DNA from: JACRAR01 sp041665185
GTDB taxonomy: Bacteria > Pseudomonadota > Gammaproteobacteria > Burkholderiales > Rhodocyclaceae
DNA length: 5,561 nucleotides
NCBI GenBank assembly: GCA_041665185.1
Contig: JBAYJH010000319.1
Location: forward strand, 1 to 5,561
Direction of reading: 5' to 3'
In this document: piece after piece, positions 1-4,141 of the stretch
Layout: each line of letters opens with the position of its first letter
Position numbering within the stretch: position 1 is the first letter of the stretch
Notes under the pieces: model-generated
What the model was told of the DNA's origin: nothing
The model's input: only the letters and a program-made list of their open reading frames with translations
Databases searched by the model: none
Position numbers and translations under genes: made by a program

Positions 1-535
1 CGAAAGCGCGCTCTTCACCGTTTTCGAAGCGCACTTTGACCGACCAGAACTTGGTGGACCTCAGTTTCTCTTCAACCATCTTGCCGGCGTAAGCCCCCCC
101 GGCCGCACCGGCGATGGTCGCGACATCCTTGCCGGTGCCCCCGCCGATCTGGTGGCCCAGCAAGGCGCCGGCAACGCCCCCGCTGATCATGCCGATCGGC
201 CCGCCTTTGCCCTCTCTGGTTCCCGTGGTGACACCGACCACCTGCCCGCATTCCGCACAGGTTGCGGCGCCTGGCTTGGCCTTGCTCCCCGCGGCCAGCT
301 TTTGCTTGGCCGCGGCCAATGCACGGGTGTTCTCCGCTTTTGCGTCCCTCAGGCATTGCATGCGGACGGCGGACGTGGATTCCTCGGCGCAAAGTTTCTT
401 GTCCGCCGCATACTGCGACGCCGCTTCCTTTTGCGCGGCCTTGTAGGCATCGTTCGCAGCAACCGTGTCGCCGGCGATCGCTGGAAACTGGCTGCCGGCT
501 AGGATCAGCACAAGTATTGAAGTTATTCGGTTCAT
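1..535 (-). CDS. Glycine-zipper 2TM envelope protein, partial (C-terminus off the left edge)
   Basis: The reading frame starts at an ATG (535-533) and stays open for 178 codons to the window edge, so the stop is missing. A Shine-Dalgarno-like GGAGA (minus strand, plus 544-548) lies just upstream. Residues 1-21 form a signal peptide with a likely AIA|GD cleavage site. There is no lipobox cysteine, so it is probably exported but not a lipoprotein. Residues about 27-82 are Ala/Lys/Glu/Gln-rich and probably helical or coiled coil, with C49 and C61. A CAEC motif is at 93-96. Residues about 112-151 are the glycine zipper (GGVAGALLGHQIGGG, then GAAGGAYAG), typical of the SlyB / Rickettsia 17-kDa antigen superfamily. 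The tail (WSVKVRFENGEERAF) matches the usual C-terminal beta segment of betaproteobacterial members, so only a short piece should be missing. The family sits in the outer membrane or periplasm; its exact role is not known here. Confidence 0.85.
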   Translation of the reverse strand, partial: MNRITSILVLILAGSQFPAIAGDTVAANDAYKAAQKEAASQYAADKKLCAEESTSAVRMQCLRDAKAENTRALAAAKQKLAAGSKAKPGAATCAECGQVVGVTTGTREGKGGPIGMISGGVAGALLGHQIGGGTGKDVATIAGAAGGAYAGKMVEEKLRSTKFWSVKVRFENGEERAF

Positions 536-586
536 TTTTTGGGTCTCCGTTATCAGGACATGCTTTCAGGATAGGGCAGTCGCCGG

Positions 587-592
587 ACTATA
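587..592 (-). promoter_or_regulatory. Candidate -10 box for the glycine-zipper gene
   Basis: Minus-strand TATAGT matches the sigma-70 -10 consensus at five of six bases, about 50 nt upstream of the start codon at 535. No good -35 hexamer is visible at standard spacing, so this is a weak call. Confidence 0.22.
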
Positions 593-793
593 GCCAGAAT
601 CGGTCGCGGTCTCACGCCACCTTGTTCCGGAGCTTCGGGAAGACGCGCGGCCTTAGGCACCCGGAGCCTCCTTCAATCGGCGCACAGTCGCGTCTGGTGC
701 CCGATGTGATATGGCTTTCGCATGACCGGGTCGACCGACCGTTCGTCAGTCGATATCCATCCTCCGGGTCGAACTATATGGTTTCCCTTCGCT

Positions 794-799
794 TATAGT
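794..799 (+). promoter_or_regulatory. Candidate -10 box upstream of the 133-aa membrane protein
   Basis: TATAGT matches TATAAT at five of six bases. It would place a transcription start near 806 and a leader of about 44 nt before the ATG at 850. The best -35 candidate (TCGAAC at 769-774) is poor and spaced 19 bp. The overlapping palindrome at 797-812 adds support that this is a regulated promoter. Confidence 0.35.
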
Positions 800-812
800 T
801 TAAGCTTAAACT
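797..812. promoter_or_regulatory. 16-bp perfect palindrome, probable operator
   Basis: AGTTTAAGCTTAAACT equals its own reverse complement over all 16 bases. It overlaps the last three bases of the candidate -10 box and would cover the transcription start. A dimeric repressor bound here would block the promoter of the downstream membrane-protein gene. No regulator gene lies next to it. A hairpin role is less likely because the palindrome has no loop. Confidence 0.5.
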
Positions 813-814
813 TA

Positions 815-838
815 CACTCACGCACTCACGCACTCACG
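815..838 (+). repeat. Three perfect tandem copies of an octamer (CACTCACG)
   Basis: CACTCACG is repeated exactly at 815-822, 823-830 and 831-838, directly before the GGAG ribosome binding site at 840-843. If the candidate promoter is right, the repeats lie in the untranslated leader. They are too short and gapless to be a CRISPR array. Confidence 0.85.
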
Positions 839-849
839 CGGAGACTTCC

Positions 850-1251
850 ATGAACAAGCGCTTCTGGATCGCCACCGTCTTGATTTTCGTCGTTTCCATG
901 TTCACCGACTTTCTGTTGCACGGCCTGCTGTTGCATGGGGACTACGCCCGACTGCCGAACATCATGCGAACTGAATCCGACAGTCAGCAGTATTTCCCGC
1001 TGATGCTCCTGGCACACGCGTTCATTGCGGTCGCATTCGTATGGATTTACATGCAAGGTCGGGGGGACAGGCCGTGGCTAGGTCAGGGGTTTCGCTTCGG
1101 CTTGGCAGTGGCATTCCTCACCGCCGTGCCCACCTACATGATCTATTTTGCGGTCCAGCCGCTGCCGGAGATGCTGGTCGTCAAACAGATCGCCTTTGAT
1201 CTGATTCGCACAACGGGTCTGGGTGTGCTCGTCGGGTGGACGATGCGCTGA
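850..1251 (+). CDS. Four-helix inner-membrane protein of unknown function (133 aa)
   Basis: The ATG at 850 has a GGAG ribosome binding site at 840-843, six bases upstream. Four hydrophobic segments are visible at about residues 5-29, 50-69, 80-103 and 110-131. The first is a membrane anchor without a signal-peptidase site. Short polar loops lie between them; loop 1 contains GDYARLPNIMRTESDSQQY and loop 2 contains the charged RGRGDRPWLGQG. The pattern resembles short bacterial membrane proteins annotated as hypothetical in betaproteobacteria and xanthomonads, and is similar in size and topology to DUF1761. I cannot assign a family from sequence alone and give no function. Spacing, ribosome binding site and coherent membrane topology make it a real gene. 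It appears monocistronic: the next certain gene starts 384 bases downstream. Confidence 0.85.
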   Translation: MNKRFWIATVLIFVVSMFTDFLLHGLLLHGDYARLPNIMRTESDSQQYFPLMLLAHAFIAVAFVWIYMQGRGDRPWLGQGFRFGLAVAFLTAVPTYMIYFAVQPLPEMLVVKQIAFDLIRTTGLGVLVGWTMR

Positions 1252-1267
1252 AGTTTCACGCCGGACA

Positions 1268-1282
1268 CTCCGCAGGGCGGAG
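1268..1282 (+). terminator. Short GC hairpin after the 133-aa gene, possible weak terminator
   Basis: CTCCGC (1268-1273), loop AGG, GCGGAG (1277-1282) forms a perfect six-pair stem 17 bases after the stop codon. There is no T-tract, so it is at best a weak or Rho-assisted terminator or an RNA 3' end stabiliser. Confidence 0.25.
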
Positions 1283-1355
1283 CGATGGCTTGGCAAATTT
1301 GGAACGGCCACTGGTGGCCTCATGGCCTTGAATATCCTATCCGCCTTCCGACCAA

Positions 1356-1380
1356 TTGGATTCCACCCGCTGGAATTCGA
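1356..1380. repeat. Imperfect inverted repeat (10-bp stem, 5-base loop)
   Basis: TTGGATTCCA (1356-1365) pairs with TGGAATTCGA (1371-1380) around the loop CCCGC. Eight pairs are Watson-Crick and two are G-U if transcribed on the plus strand. No T-tract follows on either strand, so it is not an obvious terminator. Confidence 0.45.
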
Positions 1381-1468
1381 TAAAGAAAACATACACCCAC
1401 CTTGGCTCGTAACTGGTTGTTGTTGAACGAAAGTTCCGCCATCGACCCGGCACAAGCGCATAAGAAAA

Positions 1469-1594
1469 ATGTACTACCGCCGGTTTCCTCACCGCTCGAG
1501 CGACCCGGACATCGCCTCAAAAGTCTTGCACCCCATTGATCTATTGGTTGAATTTCTGTCGCTCCCGCTCCTGGCACAGCTAATGCGTAGCTAA
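1469..1594 (+). CDS. Possible 41-aa small protein or leader ORF
   Basis: An ATG at 1469 opens a 41-codon frame ending in TAA at 1592-1594, 41 bases before the next gene's start. The N-terminal half is basic and polar (MYYRRFPHRSSDPD). The C-terminal half is a plausible amphipathic or membrane-associated helix (DLLVEFLSLPLLAQLMRS). There is no proper Shine-Dalgarno sequence, only an A-rich run (AAGAAAAA). Its stop codon coincides with the first bases of the hairpin at 1592-1610. A chance ORF is quite possible. If real, it could be a leader peptide or small membrane-associated protein. Confidence 0.22.
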   Translation: MYYRRFPHRSSDPDIASKVLHPIDLLVEFLSLPLLAQLMRS

Positions 1595-1610
1595 GGTCAA
1601 GCAGACCTTA
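1578..1610 (+). promoter_or_regulatory. Two adjacent hairpins just before the repeat-protein gene
   Basis: AGCTA-ATGCG-TAGCT (1578-1592) is followed, sharing one base, by TAAGGTC-AAGCA-GACCTTA (1592-1610), a perfect seven-pair stem with a five-base loop. The second ends 14 bases before the AGGAGA ribosome binding site. They could be an operator half-site pair in DNA or mutually exclusive RNA structures in the leader. Confidence 0.4.
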
Positions 1611-1635
1611 AATACCAACCTTCCAGGAGAACATC

Positions 1636-2046
1636 ATGAGAACGCTACGCAAAAACGAGATCGTCGAAACTGAAACCAACAGTTCCGAAAACATTGCTTC
1701 CAAGAATACTTGGGAACCCACCCTTTACACAGTCGTTCGCCGCCCACGTACCGAGACTCCGGAACCGGTCGAACCGAAGACCGTGGCCAACACCGCCAAG
1801 AACATCGCCCTGTTCCTCGCGTCGCCGATCATCGGCTTGGCTTATGTGGTCGCGATGCCGTTCGTGGCAACGGCCATGCTCGCCTACTTCGCCGGCAAGG
1901 CCGTCTTCAACAAATTCCCGATGGTCAAGCACGCCGCCATGATGGTCGCAGCACCCTTCATCGGCCTGGCCTTTGTCCTGGTCGCTCCGTTGGTAGGATT
2001 GGGCGCCCTTGGATACTACGGAACCAAGGCCTTAGCCAAGAGATAA
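1636..2046 (+). CDS. Membrane protein with a tandem duplication of a hydrophobic unit (136 aa)
   Basis: The ATG at 1636 has a strong AGGAGA ribosome binding site at 1625-1630. Residues 1-55 are polar and probably cytoplasmic, ending in a Pro/Glu/Thr-rich stretch (RPRTETPEPVEPKTV, 36-50). Residues about 56-90 and 99-133 are two hydrophobic units that align without gaps at an offset of 43 residues. Each begins at A(x)P(I/F)IGLA, has a central Pro, and ends L(x)Y(x3)KA; 12 of 27 positions (64-90 against 107-133) are identical. Each unit could cross the membrane once or form a re-entrant helical hairpin. I do not recognise the family and assign no function. The gene stands alone and is closed by an intrinsic terminator 23 bases after its stop. 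Its start, ribosome binding site, terminator and repeat structure make it a convincing gene. Confidence 0.85.
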   Translation: MRTLRKNEIVETETNSSENIASKNTWEPTLYTVVRRPRTETPEPVEPKTVANTAKNIALFLASPIIGLAYVVAMPFVATAMLAYFAGKAVFNKFPMVKHAAMMVAAPFIGLAFVLVAPLVGLGALGYYGTKALAKR

Positions 2047-2069
2047 ATACCGCCAAGCCTGAGAAAAAC

Positions 2070-2100
2070 GCTGCCGGGTCGCACCCGGCAGCTTTCTTTT
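2070..2100 (+). terminator. Strong intrinsic terminator, possibly bidirectional
   Basis: GCTGCCGGGT (2070-2079), loop CGC, ACCCGGCAGC (2083-2092) is a perfect ten-pair GC-rich stem followed by TTTCTTTT (2093-2100). It ends the transcript of the repeat membrane protein. Five As at 2064-2068 on the left side give the minus strand a T-run too, so it may also stop transcription from the right. Confidence 0.93.
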
Positions 2101-2225
2101 GTAATTTTCCTGTCTGTTCGATAATGGGCAAAATAGTCCGGGGCGAAATCGATGGATTTTCCACAGCTGCCGCGAGCCCTTGCCAATGCCGCCGCGGCGG
2201 CCATTTGCTGCGCCCAACGAGACGA

Positions 2226-2245
2226 GTCAGCAGTAGCCTGCTGAC
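2226..2245. repeat. Perfect 8-bp-stem hairpin
   Basis: GTCAGCAG (2226-2233), loop TAGC, CTGCTGAC (2238-2245). No T-tract follows on either strand. It could be an RNA structural element or a protein binding site. Confidence 0.5.
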
Positions 2246-2379
2246 AACAGACGTGGGACATCGCAGGACCGCCGCGCCCGAACTCGGCAAGGAATTGTTG
2301 CATTCGCCACTTGAACTTTCAGGGCATCAGTCGCATCTACTTGTCGTGATCCAAAACCAGACCCGAGGGATACCGATGT

Positions 2380-2442
2380 ATGAACGATGACGCGATCCGT
2401 AGGTTCCTGGCGGATACCCGGAAGTACTTTTGCGAGGATTAG
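2380..2442 (+). CDS. Possible 20-aa peptide ORF
   Basis: The ATG at 2380 is preceded by GAGGG (2365-2369) at ten bases. An overlapping ATG at 2376 in another frame is better spaced but gives only four codons. The peptide is MNDDAIRRFLADTRKYFCED, a charged amphipathic helix-like sequence. It could be a leader peptide, a small protein or a decayed remnant of a larger gene; chance is a serious alternative. Confidence 0.15.
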   Translation: MNDDAIRRFLADTRKYFCED

Positions 2443-2479
2443 TTTTCCCGGCGGCCGGCGCCCTCCGCCGCCGACTGCC

Positions 2480-2509
2480 TGAAGGCCCGCACTTGGGTGC
2501 GGGCCTTCA
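2480..2509. terminator. 13-bp perfect GC-rich hairpin without a T-tract
   Basis: TGAAGGCCCGCAC (2480-2492), loop TTGG, GTGCGGGCCTTCA (2497-2509). The stem is as stable as a good terminator, and the GAAGGCCCGCAC arm is typical of proteobacterial terminators, yet no T-run follows on either strand. It may be a terminator remnant, a Rho-independent-like pause, or a leader structure about 65 bases before the ribosome binding site of the 65-aa gene. Confidence 0.45.
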
Positions 2510-2585
2510 CCCGTCTACCCCCGGGGCGTCTACAGGATCACCATGCACCCTGTCGGTACCTTCTAACGCGCTCAAGGAGCTTTTC

Positions 2586-2783
2586 ATGTCACGGCGACGG
2601 AGTTCGATACTGGAAATTCTCGATCCACCGGGAAATCAATGGCTACAGAACCTCAAACGCTCTGCGACCCAGTTGCCTGATGGCGTCCGCATCGTCCGAC
2701 TTGAAGAAGGGGAAAGCGCCGTTTTTGAAAGCGGGACTTTGTTTCGTCTACCCAAGAAGAACTATGATCTGTCGTCGTCGTAA
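2586..2783 (+). CDS. Uncharacterised 65-aa small protein, first gene of the esterase operon
   Basis: I chose the ATG at 2586 because AAGGAG (2574-2579) lies six bases upstream. The frame is open further left to an ATG at 2430, but that extension runs through the 2480-2509 hairpin, has a low-complexity Pro/Gly/Arg-rich composition and lacks a ribosome binding site. The protein starts basic (MSRRRSS), continues with a possible helix (ILEILDPPGNQWLQNLKRSATQ has helical stretches broken by DPPG), then a beta-hairpin-like segment around residues 33-55 with an EEGES turn, and ends in a serine tail. There is no signal peptide, membrane segment or cysteine. I do not recognise it. The esterase starts 34 bases after its stop, suggesting co-transcription. 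Confidence 0.6.
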   Translation: MSRRRSSILEILDPPGNQWLQNLKRSATQLPDGVRIVRLEEGESAVFESGTLFRLPKKNYDLSSS

Positions 2784-2796
2784 GCATTAGCGACGA
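2775..2796 (+). promoter_or_regulatory. Hairpin between the 65-aa gene and the esterase
   Basis: TCGTCG (2775-2780) pairs with CGACGA (2791-2796) across a ten-base loop that contains the stop codon region of the small gene. It lies just before the weak CAGG ribosome binding site (2808-2811) of the TTG-started esterase. Ribosomes finishing the small gene would melt it, a layout that suits translational coupling. Confidence 0.3.
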
Positions 2797-2817
2797 TACG
2801 CGACCGCCAGGCTCCTC

Positions 2818-3501
2818 TTGGCGCAAGAATTTGTGACGACACTGCTGCCTGCCCTTGAAGTCGAAACCGCCGAAGTCCCTGCATTCGCGGTGATCTGGAT
2901 GCACGGCCTCGGGGCTGACGGATCAGATTTTGTGCCCGTTGTGCCGGAACTCGATCTTGATCCTGATCCGGGTGTCCGCTTCGTCTTCCCCCATGCACCG
3001 AGTATTCCGGTGACGTGCAATGGGGGGTACGTGATGCCCGCTTGGTATGACATCGTCTCGCTGGACCCAGGCAACCGCGAAATCGACGAATCGGGGCTGG
3101 TACGGTCCAGGGAGGCGATTCGCCGCCTCATTGCACGAGAGAATGAGCGGGGAATTCCCACAGATCGGATCTTCCTGGCCGGATTTTCGCAGGGCGGTGC
3201 GGTGGCTTACATCACGGGCCTCACGCATCCTGAAAAGCTCGCCGGGATTGTGGCGCTTTCTACCTACATTCCCTCCCTGCAACTCCTGGCCGACGAATCG
3301 ACCGGAGCCAATCGAGAGACGCCAATCTTCGCGGCGCACGGTGCCGAAGACGACGTCGTGGCGCCGGCGCTCGGATTGCTTGCGCGCGATTTCCTGATCG
3401 AACGTGGATACCGCGTTGAATGGCATGAATTCCAGATGCCACACTCGGTCTGTCTGGAGGAAATCAAGGCCATCGGAAGATGGCTCAAGCCACGAATGTG
3501 A
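2818..3501 (+). CDS. Serine carboxylesterase / lysophospholipase-like hydrolase (alpha/beta fold, 227 aa)
   Basis: This is a member of the phospholipase/carboxylesterase family (Abhydrolase_2, relatives Pseudomonas EstB and eukaryotic acyl-protein thioesterases), cytosolic enzymes hydrolysing short-chain carboxylic or acyl esters. The oxyanion-side motif is VIWMHGLGADGSDF (25-38). PHAP(58-61) and the GGYVMPAWYDI segment (69-79) are family hallmarks. The nucleophile elbow GFSQGG gives Ser124, HGAEDDVV gives Asp178, and MPHSV gives His209, so the triad is complete. Length fits the family (about 215-225 aa). The only possible start between the in-frame stop at 2788 and the first conserved block is TTG at 2818, with a weak CAGG ribosome binding site. 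There is no signal peptide. It follows the 65-aa gene by 34 bases, probably in one operon. The physiological substrate cannot be told from sequence. Confidence 0.93.
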   Translation: MAQEFVTTLLPALEVETAEVPAFAVIWMHGLGADGSDFVPVVPELDLDPDPGVRFVFPHAPSIPVTCNGGYVMPAWYDIVSLDPGNREIDESGLVRSREAIRRLIARENERGIPTDRIFLAGFSQGGAVAYITGLTHPEKLAGIVALSTYIPSLQLLADESTGANRETPIFAAHGAEDDVVAPALGLLARDFLIERGYRVEWHEFQMPHSVCLEEIKAIGRWLKPRM

Positions 3502-3559
3502 GTGGCGGGAATAGGTCGGTTCCCCGCATCTCTGCATCCTGTCCGACGAACCCGGAGCG

Positions 3560-3577
3560 ACGGCGCGATTGCGCCGT
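3560..3577 (+). terminator. GC hairpin downstream of the esterase, possible 3' end
   Basis: ACGGCGC (3560-3566), loop GATT, GCGCCGT (3571-3577) is a perfect seven-pair stem 58 bases after the esterase stop. No T-run follows on the plus strand, so termination here would be Rho-assisted or inefficient. Confidence 0.3.
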
Positions 3578-3590
3578 GGAGCGAAACGTC

Positions 3591-3627
3591 AAAAAAAAGC
3601 TCCGGCGAAATTACCAAAGCCGGAGTT
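3591..3627 (-). terminator. Intrinsic terminator for minus-strand transcription
   Basis: Read on the minus strand, CTCCGGC, a 12-base loop, and GCCGGAG form a seven-pair stem (plus 3600-3606 and 3619-3625), extended by flanking A-T and G-U pairs, followed by C and eight Ts (plus 3591-3598 are As). It is about 250 bases beyond the DUF2892 stop codon, so it ends either a long 3' untranslated region or a separate small transcript. Confidence 0.75.
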
Positions 3628-3688
3628 TGAGACCCCACTTTGCGTGGGGGAGGAGGAGACTGGAGGAAACTCGCCGTGTGGAGACTCG

Positions 3689-3757
3689 ATGTATTCCCTG
3701 CTAAAAGATTACGTCGATCTCAAGCGCCTGGCTATACCCTGGAAACCATATTCTTGA
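3689..3757 (+). CDS. Possible 22-aa peptide ORF
   Basis: The ATG at 3689 follows GTGGAG (3678-3683) at five bases, with a second purine-rich GGAGGA run further up. The peptide begins MYSLLKDYVDLKRLAIPWKP, followed by Y, S and a stop. Its composition (aromatic, amphipathic, basic) is peptide-like rather than random. No downstream plus-strand partner gene exists, since the next gene is convergent, so a biosynthetic precursor peptide is unlikely. Treat as unproven. Confidence 0.2.
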   Translation: MYSLLKDYVDLKRLAIPWKPYS

Positions 3758-3825
3758 CTACGGGATTCCGGTACGTCCGCAAGCTATCAGTCGAATTCGA
3801 CCAAGCCACTTGCGATCACCTGATG

Positions 3826-3839
3826 TTGCGCTAGATCAA
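3826..3839. promoter_or_regulatory. FNR-box-like site
   Basis: TTGCG-CTAG-ATCAA matches the FNR/Anr consensus TTGAT-N4-ATCAA at eight of ten positions with the exact four-base spacer. The adjacent Crp/Fnr regulator has an FNR-type recognition helix. The site lies 38 bases past the DUF2892 stop, where it could only serve a minus-strand transcript towards 3591 or be fortuitous. No convincing -10 box is seen at the spacing of a class II site. Confidence 0.25.
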
Positions 3840-3877
3840 TCCCTTACATAGGTAAACGCCGGCCCCAAGAAGACCGG

Positions 3878-4072
3878 TCACCTTTGCGCTTTCGCCCGAC
3901 AACTGCTGATGCCAAAAATCGCATACGGCGGACACCAACCGATTGCGCCGGTCGCCAACGGAAGCAACCCGATCCATGCCCACACCGGGCCATCCATCGC
4001 CGCCCAGACAATCAGCCCGAGTCCGGCGACTATGCGCAGGACTCGGTCGATACCGCCAACGTTCAATTTCAT
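3878..4072 (-). CDS. DUF2892 (YgaP-type) inner-membrane protein, 64 aa
   Basis: The start ATG (4072-4070) has GAGGAGC seven bases upstream on the minus strand (plus 4079-4085). The protein opens with the hallmark MKLNVGGIDRVLRIVAG, has two hydrophobic helices (about 11-26 and 30-46) and ends GAIGWCPPYAIFGISSC, with C47 and C58 in the conserved positions. This is the stand-alone form of the transmembrane domain that follows the rhodanese domain in E. coli YgaP. Family members form small membrane-embedded dimers and occur near sulfur-metabolism and redox genes; the molecular role is not settled. It lies 69 bases downstream of the Crp/Fnr regulator on the same strand, a recurring pairing, and is probably in its operon. 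A longer in-frame start gives only MRSRS extra and lacks a ribosome binding site. Confidence 0.9.
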   Translation of the reverse strand: MKLNVGGIDRVLRIVAGLGLIVWAAMDGPVWAWIGLLPLATGAIGWCPPYAIFGISSCRAKAQR

Positions 4073-4141
4073 TGATCTGCTCCTCAAGAAGTATGCAAGT
4101 GAGCAAGCATTAAAACATCGACGAGCGTATTCGTAAGTAAC

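Larger units (their letters stand above)
536..849. other. Divergent intergenic region
   Basis: These 314 bases separate two divergent genes and should hold both promoters. Open frames crossing it have no ribosome binding site and no protein-like composition. The middle part (about 600-770) shows nothing I can name. The right end holds a candidate -10 box, a palindrome and tandem octamers, listed separately. Confidence 0.6.
1252..1635. other. Gene-poor 384-base stretch with several hairpins
   Basis: No well-supported gene lies between the two membrane-protein genes. The stretch holds the hairpin at 1268-1282, a ten-pair hairpin at 1356-1380, a possible 41-codon ORF at 1469-1594, and two consecutive small hairpins at 1578-1610. 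It presumably contains the promoter of the gene at 1636, but I see no convincing -35/-10 pair. Confidence 0.6.
2101..2585. other. 485-base stretch without a supported protein gene
   Basis: Open frames cross this stretch on both strands, but the minus-strand ones run straight through the terminator at 2070-2100 and lack ribosome binding sites. It contains a 14-bp GC palindrome (GCCGCCGCGGCGGC, 2188-2201), an eight-pair hairpin at 2226-2245, a 20-codon ORF at 2380-2442 and a 13-pair hairpin at 2480-2509. The promoter of the 2586 operon should be near its right end, but I cannot point to a clear one. Confidence 0.55.
3502..3877. other. 376-base convergent intergenic region
   Basis: It separates the plus-strand esterase from the minus-strand DUF2892 gene, so promoters for large genes are not expected, only 3' ends. 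It is rich in structure: an imperfect hairpin GCGGG...CCCGC just after the esterase stop (about 3507-3527), ACGGCGC-GATT-GCGCCGT (3560-3577), the minus-strand terminator (3591-3627), CCCCAC-TTTGC-GTGGGG (3633-3649), a 12-bp palindrome GTCGAATTCGAC (3790-3801), an FNR-box-like site (3826-3839) and a 22-codon ORF (3689-3757). Confidence 0.6.

Noticed and set aside
262..798. 178-codon plus-strand open frame over the left gene and the divergent spacer
   Set aside because: It is antisense to the glycine-zipper gene, lacks a ribosome binding site, has random Arg/Pro/Ser-rich composition and runs across the divergent promoter region.
815..838. CRISPR array or iteron origin from the CACTCACG repeats
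   Set aside because: The units are 8 bases with no spacers, only three copies, and no Cas or replication gene is nearby.
2016..2303. Minus-strand 95-codon frame (and overlapping ones to 1958) that looks mildly Ala-rich
   Set aside because: It crosses the strong terminator, overlaps the end of a real gene and has no ribosome binding site.
1710..2390. 226-codon plus-strand open frame
   Set aside because: It is an out-of-frame shadow of the repeat membrane protein and reads straight through the intrinsic terminator at 2070-2100.
2430..2585. Long form (117 aa) of the 65-aa protein starting at 2430
   Set aside because: There is no ribosome binding site at 2430, the extension is low-complexity and spans the 2480-2509 hairpin, while AAGGAG is ideally placed for 2586.
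2923..3537. 204-codon minus-strand open frame
   Set aside because: It is entirely antisense to the esterase, whose catalytic motifs are intact; the frame has no family features.
3689..3757. PqqA-like precursor peptide
   Set aside because: The length fits, but the Glu-x3-Tyr crosslink motif is absent and no maturation enzyme follows.
3790..3801. GTCGAATTCGAC palindrome as an operator
   Set aside because: It is a 12-bp perfect palindrome, but no promoter or gene start is near enough to give it a role; noted only within the region description.
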